In this document: piece by piece, positions 34,538-42,344 of the stretch
Layout: each line of letters starts with the position of its first letter
How positions within the stretch are numbered: the stretch's first letter is position 1
NCBI GenBank assembly: GCA_000155695.1
Contig: DS990592.1
Span: forward strand, 2,961,973 to 3,025,972
Direction: 5' to 3'
DNA from: Verrucomicrobiia bacterium DG1235
Lineage (GTDB): Bacteria; Verrucomicrobiota; Verrucomicrobiia; Opitutales; Opitutaceae
DNA length: 64,000 nucleotides
Notes under the pieces: generated by a model
Seen by the model: the letters and a program-made list of their open reading frames with translations, nothing else
The model's database searches: none
What the model was told of the DNA's origin: nothing
Program-made: the position numbers and the translations under genes

Positions 34538-37429
34538 ATGAGACTGCCACTTCCCAGCCTTACCCGTCTCCTATGCCTGTTGCTTCTGATTGATTTAGAC
34601 GTCGATTCAGGGCTTTGCCAAACCTATGCAGCTTCCCCGCCGGCAGCAGGATATGCAGATCCACGCATTCACCCCTACGCAGACACGAAAAGAGGACGGG
34701 GCGCCTATCGATTTAGCAAAGTCGCTAAGCTCCAGCACCGACTCTATGACTTCTATAGCCGTCAGGCTGAATTCTATCGCAGTAGCGATCAAGTCCCATC
34801 GATATTGCCTGCTTTCCCCGGCCTGGACGGAGGCCAATTCGGTCATTGGGGTAAAAATAGCGAGATGGGTAGACTGGACGGACGGTGGGACCGAATGGAT
34901 ATCGGACCGAGCCTCGCCTGTACCTTGCAGATTGGAAATCATACAGTCAAAAAAGCCCTCGCTCTGAGGCTCGGAGCAAAATCGGGACTGCACATTGCCT
35001 TCGACACGGAACAAGCTACCTACCGCGCTTTTTGGACGGGAGGCTTTCTGCAATTCTCAGAATCGCGTTGGGGCCTAATGGGATATCCTCAAACAGCTGG
35101 TTCAATCCTTGCGAGCTGCTTCAACAAGAACACATCCAATCAAGAAATACACTATTCCGGTTATTTCATCAACGATCACAATATTATCATCGACTACAGC
35201 ATCAACAAACAACGCCTGCTCGAACTGCCGTCAACGGAATCAAACATCGATTCCCACCGCTTTACTAGAATAATAGAATTCCCCAATGGAGCAGAATATA
35301 TATATATTCCAATTATAGATACATCGCCTGACTTCGAACTTGATCAAAGCCAATCGGAACAAACAAAGACGACTATTAGAGTCAGGTCGAACCACGAAAC
35401 GAATATAAACATAGAGATATCTGGAAGTCAGATTTCGCCACGCTACCATCTTGAAAACAAAGACAATCTACTGGCTTTATTCGTAAGCGAAGCCTCGGAA
35501 GCTTCCGTCCTCTCAATCGAGCTTACTATGAGCTCTGAGGACAAGGATCTCGCTTTCCAAGAAGTTCTGCCCTCCGAATTCCCCCTTCCGAGCGAGCTCA
35601 TTCGAGGAGGCAAGCCCAGATGGCCCCTGACTATCCCGATGCCAGGAAATCTGGGAAATTCTAAAAACGCTTACGTCGTGGACTCGCTTGGTGTGCCTCT
35701 CGGAAACCCCTATCAGTCTCCGATGTTCCTGTCCGGGCTGGATTTTTTCAAAAACGGAGAAGCTGCAATCTCTACATTCTTTGGAGACGTTTGGATCGTA
35801 TCCAACATTGACCAAGGGCTAAAGAACCTGAACTGGAAGCGGTTCGCTTCCGGACTGCATCAACCTCTCGGCCTAGAAATCATAGACGGCACCATATATA
35901 CAATTGGACGAGATCAGATCACCGCTCTTCACGATCTAAACAAAGACAAGGAAGCGGATTTCTACGAAAACATATTCAATGGCTTTGAAACATTTACCGG
36001 AAGCCACGACTACAACACCGGGCTGCAATCGGACGATAAAAGAAATCTCTACTTTGCTTCAGCAAAAGGCGGAGTGCGGCAGTATTCCCTTCTCGATGGA
36101 GCCACGCACGTACTGGCGGACCAAATACGCAATCCTAATGGAATTGGAGTATCCCCAACGGGGAAGGTACTCACTTCCGCGCAGGAGGGCGAATGGACCC
36201 CTGCTTCCATGATAATCGACGCAAGCAGCGGAGGCTCCTATGGCTGGAGTCTGGAGAGTGACTCGCATGAGCCTACGCCTCCCCTAGCCTACATACCAAG
36301 AGGTGTGGACAACTCAAGCGGTGGCCAAACCTATGTATCGAGCGAAAAATGGGGCCCTTTTTCAGGCTCCTTCATTGGGCTTTCCTACGGAGATTGCTCA
36401 CACTATCTGATTCTAGAAAGCGAGGACCGGCACGGCGCCATCATCCCACTTGAAGGTGAATTCCTATCAGGCATCCATCGCGCGAGATTCCACCCTATCG
36501 ATGGTCAGCTATACACAATTGGCACTCAAGGCTGGGGCACCTACGCTCAATACGATGGGTCCTTCGAAAGAGTGCGCTACCTCGGAAGAGAAACCGGAAA
36601 GCCAATCTCTTTTCGTGTATTTGAAAACGGAGTACGACTCGACTTTGCAACTCCTATATCATTCGAAGGCAGCAACATCACTCCCAAAAACTTCTTTTGC
36701 CAACAATGGAATTATCGATACTCTTCCGGATACGGTTCCCCCGAATACTCCATTCAAAACCCTAAAATAATTGGTCATGACCCAATAGAAATCCAATCCA
36801 TACACATACTCGAAAATGGTTCATCCCTATTCATTGAAATGACCGACCTTCAGGCAGCCATGCAAACTCACCTGCACTACGCCTTTGAAGATGAGCGGCC
36901 AAATCCCCTCTCCGGCGATTTGTTTATCACCGCCCTTGATCTCGAAAACACCTTCCAGCTCGATGGCCAGAGCATGGCAAAGTCAAAGACTCTAAATATT
37001 TCCGAATTCGTAACCAAGACGTCCATACGAAAAGAGAATTCGAGTAGGGATCCAAATGCTAGAACCATAATCCTCAAAGCCTTGCCAGGGCTGAAATACG
37101 ATAAAAACAGCATTACAGTTTCCGCAGGAGAACGTATCACACTCCGCTTTGAAAATGCTGACGCTATGCCGCACAACTGGATTCTCGGAAGAAGCGGAAG
37201 CTATAATCGAATCGGGGCGCTAGCGGATTCTGAACTAGCAGATCCTGCTTTCTCAGAAAATGGCTACGTCTCAAAAAGCGACGACATCATCGCCGCCATT
37301 CCTACCGTTAATCCAAAAGGTCAGAGTGAAACCACTTTTTACGCGCCGAATCAGCCGGGGACGTATCCATTCCTATGCACTTACCCCGGCCACTGGAAGA
37401 TTATGAAAGGCACCTTAATCGTCTACTAG
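34538..37429 (+). CDS. DUF6797 / beta-propeller / cupredoxin multidomain exported protein
   Basis: 963 residues with a signal peptide. The N-terminal third resembles DUF6797 of Planctomycetes and Verrucomicrobia (LALRLGAKSGLHIAFDTEQA, AFWTGGFLQFS). The middle (about 380-690) is a sorbosone-dehydrogenase-like beta-propeller with NPNGIGVSPTGKVLTSAQEG. The C-terminal 120 residues form an azurin-like cupredoxin with a complete type 1 copper site: His879, Cys947, His952, Met956. No CxxCH haem motif is present, although related proteins often carry one. It may be a periplasmic dehydrogenase that passes electrons to copper. The substrate is unknown. Confidence 0.8.
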   Translation: MRLPLPSLTRLLCLLLLIDLDVDSGLCQTYAASPPAAGYADPRIHPYADTKRGRGAYRFSKVAKLQHRLYDFYSRQAEFYRSSDQVPSILPAFPGLDGGQFGHWGKNSEMGRLDGRWDRMDIGPSLACTLQIGNHTVKKALALRLGAKSGLHIAFDTEQATYRAFWTGGFLQFSESRWGLMGYPQTAGSILASCFNKNTSNQEIHYSGYFINDHNIIIDYSINKQRLLELPSTESNIDSHRFTRIIEFPNGAEYIYIPIIDTSPDFELDQSQSEQTKTTIRVRSNHETNINIEISGSQISPRYHLENKDNLLALFVSEASEASVLSIELTMSSEDKDLAFQEVLPSEFPLPSELIRGGKPRWPLTIPMPGNLGNSKNAYVVDSLGVPLGNPYQSPMFLSGLDFFKNGEAAISTFFGDVWIVSNIDQGLKNLNWKRFASGLHQPLGLEIIDGTIYTIGRDQITALHDLNKDKEADFYENIFNGFETFTGSHDYNTGLQSDDKRNLYFASAKGGVRQYSLLDGATHVLADQIRNPNGIGVSPTGKVLTSAQEGEWTPASMIIDASSGGSYGWSLESDSHEPTPPLAYIPRGVDNSSGGQTYVSSEKWGPFSGSFIGLSYGDCSHYLILESEDRHGAIIPLEGEFLSGIHRARFHPIDGQLYTIGTQGWGTYAQYDGSFERVRYLGRETGKPISFRVFENGVRLDFATPISFEGSNITPKNFFCQQWNYRYSSGYGSPEYSIQNPKIIGHDPIEIQSIHILENGSSLFIEMTDLQAAMQTHLHYAFEDERPNPLSGDLFITALDLENTFQLDGQSMAKSKTLNISEFVTKTSIRKENSSRDPNARTIILKALPGLKYDKNSITVSAGERITLRFENADAMPHNWILGRSGSYNRIGALADSELADPAFSENGYVSKSDDIIAAIPTVNPKGQSETTFYAPNQPGTYPFLCTYPGHWKIMKGTLIVY

Positions 37430-37477
37430 GCCAAGAACTGCCGAATACGCCTGATCAATAACTTTAACCAACAAACA

Positions 37478-39199
37478 ATGATCAACATACACCAACTTTT
37501 CGCTATCGCCTCGCTTTGTATTTCCGTTTCCCTATCGGGAACGCCCGAGCCGCCTATCTATAATAGCCTTTCGACCAGCCACCCCGAATCCGCCCTGCAA
37601 GGCATGGTCGCCAGTCGTGAGAAACTCGCAAGCGAAGCAGCCCTGACTGTTCTAAGAAATGGCGGAAACGCTATCGACGCCGCGGTTACGCTAGGTTTCG
37701 CCATGGCCGTGACAACACCTCAAGCCGGCAATATCGGAGGCGGCGGATTCATGCTGATCCATTCTGCGGATACAGACACTACTGTTGCTATTGACTATCG
37801 CGAGAAAGCACCGCTCGCCGCAAAACGAGACATGTTCCTCGACGAAGACGGAAACGTAGACAAGGAGCTCTCTCGCTACAGTCACCTCTCAGCAGGTGTA
37901 CCGGGCACAGTAGCCGGTTTCGCTCTTGCTCTCGAAAAATATGGGACGATCACTCTCGCTGAAGCCCTCGCTCCCGCAATCGAACTGGCGAAAAAGGGGT
38001 TTCCTATCAATGAGGATCTCTATCAATCCCTCAAGACAGGTAAAGCGCGCATCGAGAAACACGCCCCGCACGCCATCGACCTCTTCTACGACGAAGACGG
38101 AAAAGCGCTTCCTCCCGGTCACACAATTAGACTCCCCGAACTCGCTAAGACCCTAGCCTTGATTGCTGAGCAAGGTGCCGACGCCTTCTACAAAGGCCCC
38201 ATCGCAGACCTCATCGTATCCGACATGCAAAGCAATGGCGGCATTATAACGAAGCAGGACCTCGCTCAATACCAGGCCGTAGTGAGAGAACCAGTACGCG
38301 GCACCTACAAGGGGTACGAAATCGTATCAATGCCACCCCCTAGCTCGGGCGGCGTACACATCGTTCAGATTCTCAATATCCTCGAGCCTTTCGACCTCAA
38401 AGAATCCGGACACAATAGCGCTAGAACGATCCATCTCATGGCTGAAGCTATGAAATTCGCCTACGCAGATCGTTCGAAACACCTCGGCGATAGCGACTTC
38501 AATCCCATACCCGTCAACTGGCTAACCTCCAAGACCTACGCCACTGACATTCGATCTCGCATGAACCTTGATCACGCGACGCCCAGCCTCAAAATTCTGC
38601 CGGGAGAGCCTATCCACGAAGGATTAGACACCACCAATTTTACAGTAATGGACAAGCACGGTAATGCCGTGGCGAATACATACACGGTCAACTTCTCCTT
38701 TGGCTCCAAAATCATGCCTCCCGGAACTGGATTCTTCCTCAACAACGAAATGGACGACTTTTCTTCCAAACCTGGCGTCCCTAACGCCTACGGGCTTATC
38801 GGAGGAGAGTACAATTCAATCGAATCCGAAAAACGCATGCTCAGCTCCATGTCCCCCACCCTTGTACTCAAAGACGGTAAGCCTTTCCTGCTCTCCGGAA
38901 GCCGCGGCGGCAGCCAAATCATCACCGTCACTCTCCAAGTGCTGCTCAACGTGCTGGAGCACGGCATGAATCTCTCCGAGGCTGTATCAGCTCCTAGAAT
39001 ACATCACCAATGGCTTCCTGACGTACTCCGCATGGAGGAAGGCATCAGCGCCGATACACAAAATCTGCTCGAAGACATGGGATACGAAGTGAAGGTTGGT
39101 GGAGCCATGGGAACCGCTAACTCGGTATCACTGCAAGACGACGTTTTCTACGGAGCGGGCGATCCGCGCCGCCCTGATACTCACGCTGTTGGCTTCTAA
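37478..39199 (+). CDS. ggt: Gamma-glutamyltransferase
   Basis: 573 residues with a signal peptide (HQLFAIASLCISVSLSG). The full N-terminal nucleophile hydrolase is present: GMVASREKLASEAALTVLRN early, GNIGGGGFML, the autoprocessing site before DTTNFTVMDKHGNAVANTYT (the threonine that becomes the catalytic nucleophile), GFFLNNEMDDFSSKPGVPN and SSMSPTLVLKDG. It should release glutamate from glutathione or other gamma-glutamyl compounds in the periplasm. The next gene is a dipeptidase that could split the remaining Cys-Gly, and glutamate could feed the periplasmic aminotransferases or oxidase. Confidence 0.94.
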   Translation: MINIHQLFAIASLCISVSLSGTPEPPIYNSLSTSHPESALQGMVASREKLASEAALTVLRNGGNAIDAAVTLGFAMAVTTPQAGNIGGGGFMLIHSADTDTTVAIDYREKAPLAAKRDMFLDEDGNVDKELSRYSHLSAGVPGTVAGFALALEKYGTITLAEALAPAIELAKKGFPINEDLYQSLKTGKARIEKHAPHAIDLFYDEDGKALPPGHTIRLPELAKTLALIAEQGADAFYKGPIADLIVSDMQSNGGIITKQDLAQYQAVVREPVRGTYKGYEIVSMPPPSSGGVHIVQILNILEPFDLKESGHNSARTIHLMAEAMKFAYADRSKHLGDSDFNPIPVNWLTSKTYATDIRSRMNLDHATPSLKILPGEPIHEGLDTTNFTVMDKHGNAVANTYTVNFSFGSKIMPPGTGFFLNNEMDDFSSKPGVPNAYGLIGGEYNSIESEKRMLSSMSPTLVLKDGKPFLLSGSRGGSQIITVTLQVLLNVLEHGMNLSEAVSAPRIHHQWLPDVLRMEEGISADTQNLLEDMGYEVKVGGAMGTANSVSLQDDVFYGAGDPRRPDTHAVGF

Positions 39200-39220
39200 A
39201 CCTGAAACACCCGATCCAAA

Positions 39221-40480
39221 TTGAAAACGAAAAATACGGTTACCGCCTTCCTTGTCTTAGTCGCAATGGCTACACTTCCCGCCAGCGAGGAGCAGAGAGT
39301 TCCCCGCTCCGACTGGTCCGACGAAGAGCTCCTCGAACTCGCATGGAAGGTCCACGACAATTGTCTCACCCTTGATACGCACATGGATGTACCCATCGTT
39401 CTCAAGCGTCCGGGCTTCGATATTTCCGAGGAACACAGCTGGCACGATCACGCGAGCCAGGTCGATTTCCCGCGCATGAAAAAAGGCGGCATGGATGGAG
39501 GCTTCTTCGTCGTCTATGTGGGCCAGGGGGAGCTCACCCACTCCGGCCGCGCCAACGCGATCAAGATGGGCTTCGAAATAGCAGACCTGATACACGCAAC
39601 GGTAAACGAACACCCTGATCTCGCGGCCATCGCCACTAACTCCGCCGAAGCCCAAGACATTCGCAAGGCTGGCAAGCGCGTCATTTTCCTCGGTATCGAA
39701 AATGGTTACACCATTGGAAGAAACATTGATCTGCTCCAAGACTACTACAACAGGGGAGTCCGCTATTTCGGCGTAACGCATTCCAAAAACAACGACCTCG
39801 GAGATTCTTCGACCGACCCGAACGGAAACCTCCACATGGGGCTTTCTCACCTGGGCAGAGCCGCCCTCGAAGAATGCAATCGCCTCGGCATCATGATCGA
39901 TATTTCGCACGCATCCGACAAGACCGCTTGGGACATACTCGAACTTTCTAAAACTCCCGTCATCGCCTCTCACAGCGCTTGCTACGCCTGCTATCCGCAT
40001 CCGCGAAACCTCAACGACGCATTGCTCAAAGAAATAGCCGCTCGCAAAGGCGTCGTACAAATGAACATGTTCAGCGCCTACATGATGAAAGTGGAGCCAG
40101 ACCAAGAGCGCTCCGACGCGATGCGCTCATGGTTCGAAAAATACCGCAGTGGCCGCGAGCTCAGCGAAGTCGAAAAACTCGCTTCTGTAGCAGAGTTCGT
40201 CGCCCTGCAGAAAAAATACCCCAAGCCACTTTCTACCGTATCCGCCGTCGTCGACCACATCGACCATATGGTCGATGTCATGGGTATCGACCATGTTGGA
40301 ATTAGCGGCGATTTTGACGGTGGGGGCGGTGTCGATGGTTCGATGGACATCGGACAAATGATGCCAGTCACCGTGGAAATGCTTCGCCGTGGATACACCG
40401 AAAAAGACCTCGAAAAGTTCTGGGGCGCCAACGTCATGCGCGTTCTCGACGCCTGTCAGGACTACGCCAGCAGCCTCTAG
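39221..40480 (+). CDS. Exported M19 membrane (renal-type) dipeptidase
   Basis: 419 residues. The likely start is TTG at 39221, giving MKTKNTVTAFLVLVAMATL, a signal peptide. Zinc ligands and signatures of the M19 family follow: LDTHMDVP, FLGIENGYTIG, VTHSKNNDLGDSS, IDISHASDKT and IASHSACYACYPHPRN, then HVGISGDFDGGG. These enzymes hydrolyse dipeptides, including Cys-Gly from glutathione. It is 22 bases downstream of ggt, so the pair can strip gamma-glutamyl tripeptides to free amino acids. It is the last gene of the plus-strand cluster. Confidence 0.93.
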   Translation: MKTKNTVTAFLVLVAMATLPASEEQRVPRSDWSDEELLELAWKVHDNCLTLDTHMDVPIVLKRPGFDISEEHSWHDHASQVDFPRMKKGGMDGGFFVVYVGQGELTHSGRANAIKMGFEIADLIHATVNEHPDLAAIATNSAEAQDIRKAGKRVIFLGIENGYTIGRNIDLLQDYYNRGVRYFGVTHSKNNDLGDSSTDPNGNLHMGLSHLGRAALEECNRLGIMIDISHASDKTAWDILELSKTPVIASHSACYACYPHPRNLNDALLKEIAARKGVVQMNMFSAYMMKVEPDQERSDAMRSWFEKYRSGRELSEVEKLASVAEFVALQKKYPKPLSTVSAVVDHIDHMVDVMGIDHVGISGDFDGGGGVDGSMDIGQMMPVTVEMLRRGYTEKDLEKFWGANVMRVLDACQDYASSL

Positions 40481-40500
40481 GAGTCAGCTGTGAATCACTT

Positions 40501-40728
40501 TTATCCAGTAGAAGCGTCACCGCCGGAATCAGCATAACAGTGTGCGAATCTGGATTTCCATGAAACACGATTTCGGAAAGTCGTTTCTTCAAACTCCGGA
40601 TGCGCGATCCACGAATCCTGGTGGGTGGCGACGGATGCGGGATTCTGCGGAGGGGTGTAGGCAACCAAGTCGATAGTGTCGCTTGAATCGAAGACCTCAA
40701 CATACCGCCTAGATCGTCCAAGGCTCAC
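40501..40728 (-). other. Possible small remnant frame
   Basis: A minus-strand frame of 75 codons overlapping the end of the Gfo/Idh gene reads RRYVEVFDSSDTIDLVAYTP and QDSWIAHPEFEETTFRNRVS. It looks protein-like but is short, and I do not recognise it. It may be a fragment of a lost gene. Confidence 0.25.
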
Positions 40729-42019
40729 GCATCGGTATTTCGATGACCTTCCTGGCAGACTGATCGCCCACTAGCTTCTCGGCTTTCGGGTCCCATTCGA
40801 TCGCCGCTCCGCCTAGTTTCATCGAAGCATGATGCAGCACGCAAACCGTGTTCGATCGATGCCCGACTTCCACCGGACAGGCTGGATCCCTCCCCTCGCG
40901 CGCCGCAGTCAAAAAATCCTCCATGTGATTTTTGCTTCGGTACAAGGACACTTCGCTGTCCTTGGGCCGGCGACGCAGCAGCTCGGGCTTGCTACACTCG
41001 AATCCGCCTCGTTTGCAGTAGGCCCAGCCGTCCTTAGTCACAAATTTGACGCCGGGCAAATCAGCCGTCGACGTCATGCGAACGCCATTCCCGTAAAACG
41101 CTTCGCCTTGATAGCCAACATGCACGTTAAACAATCCGCGATCCGGAAACTCCCCCTTCACGCTATAGCGAACTGGCCCCCCATCGACGTCCTCACCCAT
41201 CGCCCACTGCGCAACATCGTACATATGCGTTCCCCAACCAGTAACCATACCCAAACAATATTGCTCGCGTTGCAGCCAACCGGGCCGACTGAAGTCCGCC
41301 TGCGGGTGCACACCTCCTTCGTAATACGGCACAGGCTCCCTCGGCCCCAACCACATGTCGTAGTTTAAATTCACCGGCACCTGGTCGGGCGCAGCTACGA
41401 ACATATCGCCCTTGTCCTTAGGCACGCCAACGTGAATCTCCGTCAACTCCCCCAACCATTGATTGCGAATGATCGTGCACACCTGATGAAAATAGACAGA
41501 CGAACGCTGCTGAGTGCCGACTTGAAGCGTTACGCCGTTTTCGCGCACAGCCCGCACCAAAGCCTTACCCTCCGCGATCGAATAGGTCATCGGCTTCTGC
41601 ATGTACATGTGCTTGCCCGTATCCGCCGCAGCGATACCGATTACCGCGTGCCAAGCCTCCGGAGTCGAAATGATCACCGCATCGATATCGTCCCGAGCCA
41701 GCATCTCCCGAAAATCCTCATAAACCGCTACATCGACATTCGCCTCGCCCTGCTCCTTGTAGAACGCCTCAGCCTCCTGCTTGGCATGAGCCACCCGCCT
41801 GCTGTCAACATCACACACCGCCACCATGCGGGCGTTCACCTTCTTACGCAGCCCCACCGTCATCGCCACCTGCATGTCGCCATGCCCCATCCGCCCCGTA
41901 CCAATCTGACCGATACGCATCGTGTCGTTGTTGAAAGTGGCTCCGAACGAATGTTTGGGTAAAACCAAGGCAGCCGCGCCGGCCGAAAGGGAAGCTCTAA
42001 TAAAGGCTCTTCTTTTCAT
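40709..42019 (-). CDS. Tat-exported Gfo/Idh/MocA-family oxidoreductase
   Basis: 436 residues. The N-terminus MKRRAFIRASLSAGAAALVL is a twin-arginine signal, common for this family in Verrucomicrobia. The Rossmann part has RIGQIGTGRMGHGDM, with AVCDVDSRR and then DAVIISTPEAWHAVIGIAAADTGKHMYMQKP, where the EKP-type lysine motif is QKP. The C-terminal part contains WGTHMYDVAQWAMG. Members use NAD(P) or act on sugars or glycosidic bonds, and exported versions are thought to act on carbohydrate. It is not obviously part of the nitrogen cluster and may belong with the glycoside genes on either side. Confidence 0.9.
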   Translation of the reverse strand: MKRRAFIRASLSAGAAALVLPKHSFGATFNNDTMRIGQIGTGRMGHGDMQVAMTVGLRKKVNARMVAVCDVDSRRVAHAKQEAEAFYKEQGEANVDVAVYEDFREMLARDDIDAVIISTPEAWHAVIGIAAADTGKHMYMQKPMTYSIAEGKALVRAVRENGVTLQVGTQQRSSVYFHQVCTIIRNQWLGELTEIHVGVPKDKGDMFVAAPDQVPVNLNYDMWLGPREPVPYYEGGVHPQADFSRPGWLQREQYCLGMVTGWGTHMYDVAQWAMGEDVDGGPVRYSVKGEFPDRGLFNVHVGYQGEAFYGNGVRMTSTADLPGVKFVTKDGWAYCKRGGFECSKPELLRRRPKDSEVSLYRSKNHMEDFLTAAREGRDPACPVEVGHRSNTVCVLHHASMKLGGAAIEWDPKAEKLVGDQSARKVIEIPMREPWTI

Positions 42020-42344
42020 CGATAATCAAGGGGTATGGGGGTTAACGCCGGTCAAAGAATCTCCGCATTCGAGATCCCTAGCGGGAGGTTTCAGATGCCG
42101 TTCAAAATGAACAACGGCAATACAAGAAACCCAAACTTCTAAGGGTCGCCCGAAAGACTGCAATACAACACCCGCGAAAAGAGCTACCCGACTTTACGCA
42201 GTCCCTTCGCGAATAGCTCCAACAAAAGTCCTGCGCCGCCTCGCAACCCCTCGAGACTCCACCACAAGCTAAACACTGGCCTTGTTCGCGGATATCCGTT
42301 TAGAGTCAGAAACACTCTTTAGTCGATCTATCCCAGTACTCCCC

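Noticed and set aside
39257-40105. A 282-codon minus-strand frame opposite the dipeptidase
   Set aside because: Antisense to a well-supported M19 dipeptidase.
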